A program made the translations under genes and the position numbers. 64,000 nt of DNA from Saccharina japonica (taxonomy: Eukaryota; Sar; Phaeophyceae; Laminariales; Laminariaceae). The notes below the pieces were generated by a model, which searched no databases, had not been told where the DNA came from, and was given only the letters and a program-made list of their open reading frames with translations. The stretch lies in NCBI GenBank assembly GCA_008828725.1, contig MEHQ01002643.1, positions 76,003 to 140,002 on the forward strand, read 5' to 3'. Positions 44,251 through 54,875 of this stretch are shown in pieces. How positions within the stretch are numbered: the stretch's first letter is position 1; each line of letters starts with the position of its first letter.

Positions 44251-44608
44251 ATCGCCTCGGTAGGCTAGCGGGTAACCACGAAGCCTGTGGAAGTCGAGAT
44301 CGCGAGTTGGAGCCCCCCCGAGTGCAGCATGCTCGTAGGGACGTTTTCTCGCAAAAAAACAAAATACAAAAAAAATATCGACTACGTAGCGGGAAGCGCG
44401 AGAGCGTGAGTTGGCAAAATTCGATGGAAATCGACGAGCGTTGAGAAGGCTGGACCCTCTGCGCGATAAAAACCAAGGCACGACCCGTAGGGGGAGGAGG
44501 GAGAGGAGAGCCTACTTCGTGACCCCGGATCTGAGTTACGGCTACGAAGTGAGAAAGACGGAAGTGCGAAGATAATAAATGGGATGGGTTAAAAAACAAA
44601 AACAAAGT
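44251..44608 (+). mobile_element. tRNA-derived SINE
   Basis: Head ATCGCCTCGGTAGGCTAGCGGGTAACC, decayed B-box (GAGTTGGAGCCCC), then the shared body (AAGGCACGACCCGTAG, CTACTTCGTGACCCCGGATC, GAAGATAATAAATGGGATGG) and an A-rich tail. Confidence 0.8.
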
Positions 44609-44611
44609 AGA

Positions 44612-44740
44612 TGCAAACGCGGCGCAGCCGCGTTTCTCGCCCGTTTCCTGTCCGTTTTGAGTAAGGGTTAGTGTTGGGAGTTGAGTTGGGTCTACGCCCG
44701 TACCTTGACCCCACCAGGAAGTGCTTCTTAGCTCTCAAAG
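44612..44740. repeat. Dispersed 130-bp repeat, copy 1
   Basis: GCGGCGCAGCCGCGTTTC, CCCGTTT, GTAAGGGTTAG, GTTGGGTCTACGC and CGTACCTTGA recur in order at 48362-48510. The centre is rich in telomere-like GGGTTAG permutations. Confidence 0.8.
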
Positions 44741-45480
44741 CAAAGCGAGGAGTGCGAGAAGTGCACAGCCCGCCTCTATACAGATCCTAGGTAACGAATC
44801 GTATAGGGAGCTCAGTGAGTCAATGTACCATGGGTACTATATGGTTTTGGAGGAAACTAAAAGTGCCGCCCGATGGGCAACCGAGTACCATATATTATGC
44901 GTATATAAAGGATATCTCGACCTATCGATTTCCTGCCCGTTCAAGCGTATTCCAGGATAGTATTCACTCAGGGCATCTGCCTCTGGTCTGCATATTTCAA
45001 ATATCAAAAACAAATTCGTATACGTACGTACAAACCGGCAATTTGTTTATAGCGGCGCATTTGTCAAAACAATTTTGAAAAACATAAAAATAATTCGATT
45101 TCTTTCCCGGCGTTTTTGACGCGGGTGGCTGTAGCTTCAAGGATTTTCGCGTTTTTTTCCCCTGGAGGTACCCTCAGTAACGCCACCATCACGAGCGCTA
45201 GAGTTGGATGCCCAGAGTGTTAATGACCGCATTCAAAAGGAAACATCCACAACTATCCAAAATATATTTCATCTGGCAGCTCAACTCTTCGGGGTGTATG
45301 TCATATCAAGCAAAGGACGCAAGGAATACTCTGCGTCGCTGCTGAAAGCAACACAACATATACGTGCATCGTGCAAAAACTGTATTATCAAGTCGGTCTG
45401 ACAGTGTCCCCGATGTCGAGCTTTGAAGTTATACAGCAAGTGTTTTTTATCCCCTTGATTCCCAGGTGCCTCTTTTCTAG
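44741..45480. other. No firmly supported gene
   Basis: Open frames at 44721-44960, 45204-45401 and 45371-45634 could include upstream exons of the frame at 45481, but no consistent splice chain could be built. Confidence 0.3.
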
Positions 45481-45834
45481 GGCTCGTTCGGTCGCTGGGA
45501 GGGCGTTCTCACCACAGCAGCACGCAGCAACAGCAGCCTCAGGCTCGTTAGGTGTAAGGATGTTGTCGTCGTCGTCTTTGCGGGCCTCGTCTGTTTTGCT
45601 TGTACTTGTTGTGCTCATTTTTACGTACCAGTAAACGTACGATACCTCGAGTACTTGCCACACACCGCTCGCGGGGGCACGCTTTTTAACTCTGATGGTG
45701 GTGTACATGGCATGACCTTGTCGTACTCGTCAGAGGCCGGGCCCCGTCTGGAGCTGCTCCGTGCCCACTGCTGCGAGCTGCGGGCGGGGCTGGCCTCGTT
45801 AAAAAAACGACGCGTACCCACGAACCTCTTATGA
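45481..45834 (+). CDS. Possible terminal exon, 117 codons, product unknown
   Basis: The frame opens right after an acceptor-like pyrimidine tract ending TTTTCTAG (45480) and runs to TGA at 45832-45834. It has coding-like composition: a hydrophobic Val/Cys-rich segment (DVVVVVFAGLVCFACTCC), then HTARGGTLFNSDGG, SYSSEAGPRLELLRAH and a basic tail. No start codon near its left end, so it would be the last exon of a spliced gene or a remnant. Competing readings exist: a signal-like plus frame at 45560-45634 and an acidic minus-strand frame at 45388-45618. No family recognised. Confidence 0.3.
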   Translation, partial: GSFGRWEGVLTTAARSNSSLRLVRCKDVVVVVFAGLVCFACTCCAHFYVPVNVRYLEYLPHTARGGTLFNSDGGVHGMTLSYSSEAGPRLELLRAHCCELRAGLASLKKRRVPTNLL

Positions 45835-46258
45835 TGCCCCCTGTCCCCTTTTATTTCGTGATCCAGGCGTATGAAACCCTACGTGAATCGAGTCAAACCA
45901 TATGCGACACGAAACCGACGGCGGGTCAAAACTGTGCGACAGTAACCGACGGCCGTGCTCCGCCAGTAAAAACCCACCTCCGCCTGACTTCGGTGATACA
46001 CGAAACATACAGCAGTGCGGCTTCAAACCTTTTGCGAGATCGCTTTTGACAGTTGGAAAACGACATTTACCAGGATTTCTCCTCACGACAATATGAATGT
46101 TAATGTTGGCCCTTTCTTGCTCCACGCCCAACCGAACCACTTACGAGTATATAATCCAAAATCTTTCAACACATCCAAATATCGTGTTCTTCCACCAATA
46201 TAGTAGGCTGTCACGTCCATCTACCCCTCCGCCCCCTATAATGATATGAGACATTAAC

Positions 46259-46770
46259 AGGTTGGGTTGGCGTCGGTTGGCGACGACGCTGTAGAACACT
46301 TATATTACTGTGTGCCCTAGACAGCCAGGGTGCCGTTTTTTTTTATTCGTGTTTGGCGGTCACTAAGGCTGGCGGTCGAGTTAAATCATTCGTGCGGGGT
46401 GGAGAGCCCTTGCTCCGCTCAAGGGGAATGATCGTATTAAGTACAGTGGTGTGGTATGGTAAGGTACCCACGAGGCAGTTACATAGTGCTCCCATTGCTG
46501 TCTCAGCAAGTTGCCACATCATACATTAAATTACCTCATTGAAGCTGCCATCCGTATACAAGTCCGCCTCACAAGCGTTTTTTACGAGTAGGATGCAGCC
46601 CACCCATCATGCGACTCGCCCATCACCTCACGGCGCCTCGCGCTTGGTGCTAGCAATGTCTGCCTGGTCGGTGAAATCCCGACATGCTCCGTCCCGGTAT
46701 TGTAGGGATGCGAGGGTCTGTGGTAATCCGACTACGATCATGCGTGAAAAATAAGCCCCCCCCCCACTCC
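46259..46770 (+). repeat. Repeat B, full-length copy
   Basis: Starts AGGTTGGGTTGGCGTCGG, contains GTGCGGGGTGGAG, GAGGCAGTTACATAG, CATTGAAGCTG, AAGTCCGCCTC and CATGCGACTCGCCCAT, and ends AAATAAG plus a C-run near 46756-46766. Confidence 0.85.
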
Positions 46771-46957
46771 CCCCCTCCCGAAAAGACAAGCCCGAGCTCT
46801 CGTTTTTAACGGCCTGCCCCAATCCACCCAGCAAAAGTCTTGTTTTTTCCGTTCGGCTACCAACCAACTTCCTGCACTGCCGTAAGTTTCCCGGAGCAAC
46901 ACAGGCTAGGTGAAAGGGAGAATGTTGTAGGCCCGTCACATTTTTTTTTTAAAACAG

Positions 46958-47049
46958 ATGCTTCGGGGCGTTCGATAGTCCGTGAGCTGCGACAAGAAGA
47001 GAGAAACGCAGCTGTGCAGACAAGCTTTGCTTGGTGTACTTTTGAATGA
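46958..47049 (+). CDS. Possible terminal exon, product unknown
   Basis: A T-run followed by AAAACAG (46951-46957) is a good acceptor. The following 30 codons (DASGRSIVRELRQEERN, ending FAWCTFE then TGA) look coding. No upstream exon identified. Could be a gene remnant. Confidence 0.22.
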
Positions 47050-47392
47050 ATATATCTCGCCTTACTGTCTCCGACACCCTACCTATCATTATCATAAAGA
47101 AAACAGTTGAATGACACTTCGCACCTCACAAACCGAAGACGCTACCTCTATTGTAGCACGCTTGAGAATTGGCCCCCAATGAGGGGTCGATGCCTGCTGC
47201 TGGGCAGGGTACGGGTGCAGACAGGTGCAACGGTAGAGGGTTGTACCTACGATAAACCGTTTTGCCGAGGGCCCTCGAGCCTAAAACCCCAAGCGTGAGG
47301 AAACTTAAGAAAATCTGAACAGGGTTGCACCTATCTATACATTTTTGTCCGAAAGCTCCTTGCCTACGATGTTGAGTTCGAAGAAAGACGCA

Positions 47393-47620
47393 TGTTCGTC
47401 ACAAAACACACAAAGTGTTGTTTTTTTCGAGGAATGTTTTCACAACATTGCTGCCGTAGTGCTTGATTGTCGTGATACGTTGTAAAAATAAATGAATGAA
47501 AGCGCCCGTCGTTGGACAGTCCCATGGCATGCTATAGGTCGTCACAATTTGTTTTTTTCCAAGCGATGTTTTCACAACATTGCTGCTGCCATCGTGCTTG
47601 ACTGTCGTGAAATTTGCCAG
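47393..47620. repeat. Direct duplication of about 85 bp
   Basis: GTCACAA..TTGTTTTTTTC, ATGTTTTCACAACATTGCTG, GTGCTTGAYTGTCGTGA occurs at about 47397-47475 and 47540-47612. Confidence 0.8.
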
Positions 47621-47625
47621 CAGTC

Positions 47626-47787
47626 ATGGACGATCCCCCCTCTGTAGACCTTGCCCCCGCATCTCTCGCGCTGCTAGTGCTCGAAGCAAGCTGCGGACCT
47701 GTCGTGGGACAAGAGGATATATGGATCAACGCCGCTGCCTGTAGAGGTATTACCCGACACATACCCAGTGGGGGTCAACATTTTTAA
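47626..47787 (+). CDS. Short unassigned open frame
   Basis: 53 codons from ATG. Composition up to residue 40 is coding-like (MDDPPSVDLAPASLALLVLE, GQEDIWINAACRG), followed by a GT (47746) that could be a donor, so it may be a first exon. No family recognised. Confidence 0.22.
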   Translation: MDDPPSVDLAPASLALLVLEASCGPVVGQEDIWINAAACRGITRHIPSGGQHF

Positions 47788-48114
47788 AGTAGGAGTGTTT
47801 CAAGCAATTCAGGCATCTCTTTAGTCATAGTTGTCTCAAACTGGAATGCATGGCGATCTTATACCTGCGGGTACGTTTGAGTTACAATCATGCCAATAAT
47901 GCGTATGCTGCGATGGATACTTGGAATCAAGAGTAGAGAAATGTATCAATAAATTTCGACTTCTCTTACATAGTTTGTATCTTAAACCGGAATCCATGGG
48001 ATATTTGAAACCATCATCGTGCCAAGCATTTTCGATTTTCTGAAATAGGTAACGCCATTAAACCGATAGACCCTACACTGCAATCCCTACAAGCACGATC
48101 ACTCATCTCTATAT

Positions 48115-48307
48115 ATGGTGCAGTAGTATTCACTTTTCACCTGGCAGCATATTTCCGGGAAAATTACGGTCACCAATAGATAGTGCAGTAGTAATCACTT
48201 AACATCTGGCAGCATAAATTCCCGGGAAAATTCCGGTCACCGATAGATGGTGCAGTAGAATTCACTTTTAACTTGGCAGCATATGTCTGGGAAAATTACG
48301 GTTACCA
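48115..48307. repeat. 65-67 bp tandem repeat, 3 copies
   Basis: ATGGTGCAGTAG, CACTT.ACNTGGCAGCATA, GGGAAAATTACGGTCACC starts at 48115, 48180 and 48247. Confidence 0.92.
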
Positions 48308-48361
48308 AAAGTGTGTGGAGGAAAATTGTCGTCCGTAGAATCGGTACAACAAAACAATCAT

Positions 48362-48510
48362 CGAAAGCGGCGCAGCCGCGTTTCTGGCCCGTTTTTGGCC
48401 CGTTTTTGGCCCGTTTTGGGTCCGGCTTGGGGTCAGGGCTAGGGTTAGGGGTTGGGTTAAGGGTTGGGTTGGGTCTACGCGCGTACCTTGATCCCTCTAG
48501 GAAGAGCTCC
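48362..48510. repeat. Dispersed 130-bp repeat, copy 2
   Basis: Second copy of the 44612-44740 repeat, with a fourfold GGCCCGTTTT motif and GGGTTAGGGGTTGGG. Confidence 0.8.
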
Positions 48511-48599
48511 CTATCAGGCGAACGACGAACAGCCCGACCACTGGAAGATCTTACCGGACGATGTTTGAATAGTTCTCATATGGCGGTATAATGGTACAG

Positions 48600-49118
48600 A
48601 GTACCGGGACTCTCTCACAAGAAACCTTAAATCGGGCTGAGGCTGACTTTCCTATTCTTGGCGCGCGAAGGCAACCTTTCTTGTGCTGCGCCTCCTGATT
48701 TTGGTCCCCGACATAAGACGTTTTTCCTAAGAAGCATGCTACGATAGAGGTGCGCCATGTTTTTTCTGAGCTCCTCACTTAAGGAGGGTCATATCTCAAC
48801 GATGAATTATTTTGTGGTGAAATAAATGTGCTGCCGGATGATAAATGTCACGACCGAAGTATAATCTGAAACATATTTCGCCCCAAGCGTGAAAGTCCGA
48901 CGAATTTGGATTAAGGAGCCCGATCGTAAAGAAAACGATTCAGCCAAAAAGTGTTACCTCTGCCGTAGCACGCGTTCTAGTACCCTAGAGTGAGTGGTGG
49001 CTTGGGCCCAGGCCAGTCACAGCAAGGGGTCACGTTTTTACAGCTTATGCACTGACTAGGCTGAGAGCTTCCTTTTTTTTCAGGTTGACTTTCTTGTGAG
49101 TTCCTTTCTTATAATGCA
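48600..49118. mobile_element. MITE family M2 copy interrupted by M1
   Basis: M2 strings flank an M1 insertion: GTACCGGGACTCTCTCACAA and AGGCTGACTTTCCT on the left, GGCTTGGGCCCAGGCCAG and TTGACTTTCTTGTGAG on the right. Confidence 0.6.
48732..48975 (+). mobile_element. M1 MITE
   Basis: GCATGCTACGATAGAGGTGC to TGCCGTAGCACGCGTT with all internal M1 landmarks. Confidence 0.88.
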
Positions 49119-49640
49119 TGCTATCTACGGTAGATGTTGTGTTTTTTTCTGAGGATCTCCACTTTGAGGAGTTATATACTAATAGTATGTAATCTATACC
49201 AGTAACGAGTAATATATACTATTAATATTAGTAAGTGATATATACCAGCAAGGGGTAATCTATGCTAATAGTACGTAAAATACATTAGTGGTAAGTCACC
49301 CAAAACATCGAAGGAAACAAAAAGTGGTACATACACGATGAACGATGCCCATGGCCTGAGTATACGAATAATAAACATTGCAACACAAGGACGGCATTCC
49401 GGCGACTCAGGGTTAAGGAGAGTCCCGACATTTCAGAAATCGTTTAATGAAGAGGTGCTACCAATATCGTAGAACGCGTGTTAATGTTATTTCGCCTGTC
49501 TTACCTCAGAGGTTTAGCGGTGATATCGCCGAGAAGTTGTCAGTCTCGTTCTGCTATCCTCTGAGCAGTAATTAGCCACTGGACGTATACGAGTGGGATT
49601 ACCTATAGGCATATCCTGCGGAAGAATCATTAGCATGTTG

Positions 49641-49998
49641 GTCGCCCCGATGGTCTAGTGCTACCCTCGAATGGTGCTGAGGGTTGGTTTCCGGGGTTCG
49701 AATCTCACGTGGGTCGGACGTTTGACTTTATTCGAGGTTTATTTGCAAAAATAAATAACAAACGGAAGCAACTGCTGAGAACGCCTAGTAGCGTGGGTAG
49801 GCGTGATTCCATGCGAGTCGACGAGGCAAGAAAGGACTGGTGTCTTCTCGCGATAAAAGTGCAAAGCAAGAACCGTAGTCGGGAGGAGGGAGAAGAGCCT
49901 GCTTTGAGAGCCCGGATCCGAGTTACGACTAACGAGGAGAGAGAAATGAAGGGCGAAGATAACAAATGTGAAGGAAAAAATACAAAATCCGAAACAAA
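49641..49998 (+). mobile_element. Full-length tRNA-derived SINE
   Basis: Head GTCGCCCCGATGGTCTAG with the best B-box in the window (GGGGTTCGAATCTC at about 49694). The body is the same as at 18561-18893, with an A-rich tail. The intact pol III boxes suggest a younger copy. Confidence 0.87.
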
Positions 49999-50197
49999 TT
50001 GACAGCAGTGTAACCGTCTCTTCACTGACTTTGTTACTGTCTACTCCTGCAGTCGGAATGCCTGATATGTCTAGAACTATGACCAACTACGTGCTACGTA
50101 TGCCTCCTCCTCTCTATCTCTATGCGCCGTCTTTCGTTCCTACCAGGGCATACTCCCGTGCGTGCCTTCAGGACACCTAGTAAGAGACATTATCACG

Positions 50198-50689
50198 ATG
50201 GCGGCAGGGTTCTTTCGCGTCTTTTTCACGGGGGTACCTCTTCTCCTAGCCGCGACGACCACTCCTACGCTCGCCCTTGCAGCCGATGCGCACGGGTACG
50301 CCCCGGAGGAGCTCACCTTCGCGTGTGGAGCCGAGATCGCTGCGTGCCAAGGGGACGAGACGTGCACCAGTTGCTCTTCTGTCCCGGAGGGGGGCAGAGC
50401 CGACTTTAACCGATGCTCCGAAGCAGCCATCGCGGATGCCCCCGATAGCTCCTCGCAGTACTGCCTGAGCAATGTTGTGGAAGTTTGCTGCTTGATAGAC
50501 GTCTCCGAGAAGGAGTGCCTAGAAAACGACCATTTTGTGAAGTACTGGATGTGTGAGTTAGACGCCGGCGGCTGTTGGCTAGACGAAATAGAGTGCGGCA
50601 ACCACTGGGTGGAAGGAAGCGTCCGCGGCAGCATCAGTAGCAGCCGCCCTGCTGCCGGGCTCGCGGGCGGTTCGAAGGTCAGCGCCTGA
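50198..50689 (+). CDS. Secreted 12-cysteine protein, paralogue 1
   Basis: Single exon, 163 residues. The ATG at 50198 is chosen because it starts a classic signal peptide (hydrophobic core about residues 8-28, small residues before about 30). The mature part has 12 Cys at residues 43, 50, 56, 59, 73, 89, 97, 98, 107, 119, 126 and 133, including DETCTSC, a CC pair and GCWLDEIEC. The spacing equals that of the protein encoded at 58172-58759 in every interval but one. A Ser/Gly-rich tail follows. Unlike its paralogue it lacks a hydrophobic C-terminus, so it is probably soluble. An in-frame TGA ends it, and in-frame sequence beyond could be a lost tail. Function unknown; the pattern suggests six disulfides in a small extracellular domain. 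Confidence 0.75.
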   Translation: MAAGFFRVFFTGVPLLLAATTTPTLALAADAHGYAPEELTFACGAEIAACQGDETCTSCSSVPEGGRADFNRCSEAAIADAPDSSSQYCLSNVVEVCCLIDVSEKECLENDHFVKYWMCELDAGGCWLDEIECGNHWVEGSVRGSISSSRPAAGLAGGSKVSA

Positions 50690-50778
50690 TCTGAGGGTAG
50701 CGGCGTTGCTACAATTGGTGCAGTGGCACGTTTGTTTAGGGTTGGATGATTCCGAACGACCATTGGGATACTCCCTAG

Positions 50779-50870
50779 TACGGGAGACCATAGTAAACAG
50801 GACAAAACATTGTTAGTAAAAACAGGAAATATAGGTGTGTACCGTAGGTCTTATTTACTCGTATTTACTA
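50779..50870. mobile_element. Small MITE, family 5
   Basis: GGGAGACCATAGTAAACAGG at the left and TATTTACTATG inverted at the right; the core matches 27376-27472 (ATTGTTAGTA, TAGGT). Confidence 0.65.
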
Positions 50871-50873
50871 TGA

Positions 50874-51117
50874 ACGCGTGCTACGGTAGAGGTAGCACTT
50901 TTTGGCTGAATCGTTTTCTGAACGATCGGGCTCCTTAACCCAAATTCGTCGGATTTTCATTTTTGTGACGAGTAATGTTTCAGAGTATACTTTGGTCATG
51001 TGATTTCTCATCCGGCAGAACTTTTTTTTTTTTCTCTAAATCGTTTTATCGGTGAGGTATGACGCTCCTTACGTGAGGAGCTCAGCAAAAACATGGCGCA
51101 CCTCTATCGTAGCGTGT
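50874..51117 (-). mobile_element. M1 MITE, inverted
   Basis: ACGCGTGCTACGGTAGAGGT, CACTTTTTGGCTGAATCG, CGATCGGGCTCCTTAACCC to CACCTCTATCGTAGCGTG. It abuts the family 5 element. Confidence 0.85.
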
Positions 51118-51744
51118 ACGTATGCCCACCCGTAAAATAAGTCGAAGAGCTAAGCGGTACGTATATGTCCCATTTTGCGTTGCAATGGTATTTGTAATTT
51201 TTTACCCATGTATGCAATGGAATAGTTCGTCGGAAAAAACACTACGAGTATTAGTTACACGTTTTTCTCAAATCTATTTTGACTTACTAATAGTGCCGCG
51301 GAGCTCTCCGAGTAAGAGTTGTCAGACGCATTACGTGCTTCCCTAGAAGGCGAAGACCATTCGTTAGAAGCTTCGTTGGAAGGCAAACAGGCGTTGTTGT
51401 TGGGGCTTCAGGAGATAAGTGGTTGAAACGGAATGGGGGGTTCGTACCTTCTGGCCTTTGAATGTATGTTGTATGATCCTTTTTTTCTGTTAGTTATTTG
51501 AGAAGCGTTGGGTGGAGAAGGAAGGGGGGCCGTTCCTTTCCAGATATATGTTCCATAACCCCTCTAACGCTGCGGTAAGACCTCCCCACTTCGTTCCGTA
51601 AGAATCTGCCCCCACACGAATTTGCAACGAGTATGTATACCAAGCGTAGGCGCAGACTTGCTGGCCGATACTTGCTCAACTTGCAGTACCACAGTAGTTA
51701 CTGCCGGCAGTACTTTAGTAGTACGTTGCATTCTCCGTGACGGC

Positions 51745-52018
51745 GACGCTTGTTACGATAGAGGTAGAGGTATACCTTTTTTTGGCTGAAACGGTTTCTG
51801 GATGACGGGGGGGCTCCTTAACCCAACATTGTCGGAATGTCATTTCTGGTCTGGCAATATTGTTTTATATTTTTCTCAGACCATAATAAGATTGTTCGTC
51901 GGATACGTAGCACATTTTTTTTCTCCTGTATAACAGTTCTTGGGGTAAGGTACGTACATAAATCCTCAAATGATTGCCTCCGAAAACTCACGGTGCACCT
52001 CTACTGTAGCATGCATGG
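51745..52018 (-). mobile_element. M1 MITE, diverged, inverted
   Basis: GACGCTTGTTACGATAGAGG, GGCTGAAACGGTTTCTG, CTCCTTAACCCAACATTGTC to CACCTCTACTGTAGCATGC. Confidence 0.75.
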
Positions 52019-52026
52019 CCAGTGGC

Positions 52027-52086
52027 GGGGGGGGGGGGGGGGGGNNNNNNNNNNNNNNNNNNNNNNNNNNNNNNNNNNNNNNNNNN

Positions 52087-52122
<36 letters not shown>
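52027..52122. other. Poly-G run with assembly gap
   Basis: G-runs on both sides of 42 N at 52045-52086. The gap length is a placeholder, and the true homopolymer length is unknown. Confidence 0.98.
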
Positions 52123-52123
<1 letters not shown>

Positions 52124-52431
52124 AAGTGTAGTGCCTGGGTAGCCTATTCTATTCTTCAACGTGCAGTACGAGTAGTTAGTTGTGTCGGCGACCTGTAAAA
52201 GGCGAAGCTCTCTTTATCTTCAATGGTTTATCACCCACCGGGCTTCTTCACCCGAAACTACGTTTAGAACATCAATTCGTCGGGTGTTTCCAACATTTGC
52301 TCGTAAGGAACGTAGGCAGGCTTTCGTCAGGTTGAAAAATTGAATATCCTCAATTGTTTTGTTTTTGTTATAGGTGCCTTAGAGCTCCTCAATTGGGGAG
52401 GCCCATAAAGTTTAGATGCTGCGACTCCAGG

Positions 52432-52653
52432 AGCGGGCGTGACTCGCTGCTAGTATTTGCAACGTCGAAAACAACAACAATAGCGTCGTTTGTTTTCTTC
52501 CTGGGGGCCAATGCGGCGGGGCAGCCCACAGTGGTAAAAAATATTAAGGTGCTGCACAGGACGATGTCACAGCTCCACATGGATGCTGTCACTCCTCGCA
52601 TGCGACCCCCTGCAGTACAGGTCTTCTTCAGCTCGCGTTTTTCCAGTGCGTAG
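52432..52653 (+). CDS. Possible exon, product unknown
   Basis: The frame after an AG at about 52430 reads DSLLVFATSKTTTIASFVFF, then GQPTVVKNIKVLHRT and a stop at 52653. Composition is coding-like; no family or splice partner is recognised. It lies among diverged M1 fragments. Confidence 0.2.
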   Translation, partial: SGRDSLLVFATSKTTTIASFVFFLGANAAGQPTVVKNIKVLHRTMSQLHMDAVTPRMRPPAVQVFFSSRFSSA

Positions 52654-52659
52654 GTAGGC

Positions 52660-53375
52660 ACCTACTTTCGCTACGTACTTCATTAACGCCTAAATGACTG
52701 GTCCTACGGTAGAGGGGGGTAGCCTGACTTTCACTACCACGTTTAGGTCACTCGGGCGTGTGGCTCTGTACCTCACTCAAAACTGGACGCAGAAGTATGT
52801 TGATGTCGCAGAGTAGCAAGCATATCAAGGTGGTGTATATCTCGCAAAGGTAATACTTAAAAACCGCGAAGAAATGTGATGGTCGCTCGGTGGCGGGGGT
52901 GGCTCTCATCCGCTTAAGATAACTGTCTTAAAAGTGACCCCCCTACCGTATCACCAGTCTCATCCCAGGGGGAGGGGGTTTTCCTTCTTATAGGCTGAAA
53001 ATGTTTGTTTCTGACCGACTCAGCTCAACAGATGAGCAGCTACACCGGTTCGAATGATCGGTATTGCTCGTGTGCTTGTTCGGCGAAAGGACTACAGTAG
53101 AGTGAACGTGTAGCGTGGTCGGGGGGCAAGAACGATGTATTGTCGAAGGCATGTGTAAGGATAGATATCCAGTTCTCTCTTCGTGCAAGGGAGCTAAAAA
53201 CATATGCCACCACCCCTGGAAGGCATTGCTCCTTTCAGACTGATCGGCGAAATTGGAACCTTCAGTTGAATGATATGGACGACCTAAAGCGTATATAAGT
53301 TGGTTTCGTTGAGGTCGTATTTTGTTTTTTCCACCACCCAAAATGTTCGCGGGAATGGGGGAGGTACGTAACTCA
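52660..53375. other. Diverged M1 remnants and unassigned DNA
   Basis: CCTACGGTAGAGGGGGGTAG near 52702 is an M1-like end. A minus frame at 52988-53404 lacks any recognised domain. Confidence 0.35.
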
Positions 53376-53379
53376 TGGG

Positions 53380-53832
53380 GGGGGGGGGGGTACTCATGGC
53401 ACACACGGCCGTAGTCATATGACCATAGACCCTCGCATCCCTACAATGCCGGGACGGGGCATGTCGGTTTTTTGCCGACCAGGCAGACATTGCTAGCAAC
53501 AAGCGCGAAGCGCCGTGATGTGCTCGGTGGGTCGCATGATGGGTGATCTGCATCCTGCTAAGAACCGCTCGTGAGGCGGACTTGCATGTGGATAACAGCT
53601 TCAATAAGCTAATTCGATTTCCGGTGTGGCCACTTTCAGAGACAGCAATGGGGGCAGTATGTAACTGCCTCGTGGGCGCCTTTCCGTGAACACTACGTGA
53701 TACGATAAGTCTCCTTGTGCTGAGTAAAGGGTTTCCACCCCGCACAGATGATCTAACAAATAAAACGGTATTGCTCGTGTAGTGAGCGGCATTTTTTGCA
53801 GTGTCTTGGCCAAGCAACGCCAACCCAACCTA
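53380..53832 (-). repeat. Repeat B, minus-strand copy
   Basis: The G-run at about 53383-53395 is the terminus. GTCATATGACCATAGACCC, CATCCTGCTAAGAACCGCT and CAACCCAACCT complete the family pattern in reverse. It supplies the unoccupied site for the MITE at 17509-17725. Confidence 0.85.
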
Positions 53833-54028
53833 TGTATATTACAGGGAGGGTTATTTGACTTTTACGTTTCATCTGCGGTCGGTATAAATACTATCGACGC
53901 GGGTGTTCGGTAGAACCTGCTGTGTATACGTCCTGGGTACAGAGCCCCTTCGTACTGAGCACACAGTCAGTGCCACGTTGGTATACACCCACGATGTATT
54001 GATATATTTATGTTGGTATGCACGTGTT

Positions 54029-54290
54029 GACGCATGCTGCGGTAGAGGTGCACCATGATTTGTCTGAGGGTGTCGTCACCTTAGGACCTCGATACCTGCA
54101 GTAGTCTAAAACCTGATTCTGGACGAAAATAAAAGTACGATGTACCCGACGAGGGACGAAACCATGGCCCAACTATTATAGTGTATACAATGACAAATAT
54201 TGCCACATAAGAATGGGTCAAGGGGCCCGATCTTTCGAAAAAAAAAAACACAGCCGAAAACAAGGCGGTACCTCTATAGTAGCACGTGTC
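54029..54290 (+). mobile_element. M1 MITE, TGTT target duplication
   Basis: GACGCATGCTGCGGTAGAGG to CTCTATAGTAGCACGTGTC, flanked by TGTT at 54025-54028 and 54291-54294. Confidence 0.92.
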
Positions 54291-54317
54291 TGTTGTGGTT
54301 ACAGTGGACAAGCTAAC

Positions 54318-54852
54318 GACGCATGCTGCGGTAGAGGTGCTCTATGATTTTTCTGGGGGGTGCCCCACTTGAGGAGCCGTATTGCTAATAGTACGTCACC
54401 CAAACAGTGATTAGAGAGGCACCCAAAAATCCTACCCGGTCAACAATCGCATGGCCCGATTAACGCATGCCACGATGGAGGTGCGCCGTGTTATGAATGA
54501 GCTCCTAACTTGTCGACGTCCGTATCATACGTCGCCGAACGATAGGTTTAAGAGGAAAATAAAAGTGCTACCCGATGAAACATTCCATGACCTGAGCCTA
54601 GTATAAAAACTATTTTCAGCACAAGAATGAAAGTCTGACCATTTTGGGTTAAGGAGCCCGATCATTCGGAAAACGTTTCAGCCAAATAAAGGTACAGTAC
54701 CTCTATCGTAGCATGCGTCAATTACGAAAGAAAACTTATAACGCAAAAACAAAAATGGAATTCCGACGAGTTTGGGGGGTAAGCGGCCCCGTCGTTCACA
54801 AAACAAAAAAACTTTTCAGCCTAAACGTGACATCTCTATCGTATAACGCGTC
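54318..54852 (+). mobile_element. Nested M1 pair (inner 54461-54719)
   Basis: The outer copy starts GACGCATGCTGCGGTAGAGG and ends ATCGTATAACGCGTC. The inner copy (ACGCATGCCACGATGGAGG to CTATCGTAGCATGCGTC) splits it, with ATTA on the left and AATTA on the right of the inner copy. Confidence 0.88.
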
Positions 54853-54875
54853 TACACGCTGGGTGCGCGGGCTGG

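Noticed and set aside
50140..50805. 221-codon minus-strand open frame
   Set aside because: Antisense shadow of the Cys-rich gene at 50198-50689, which has a signal peptide and a conserved Cys ladder.
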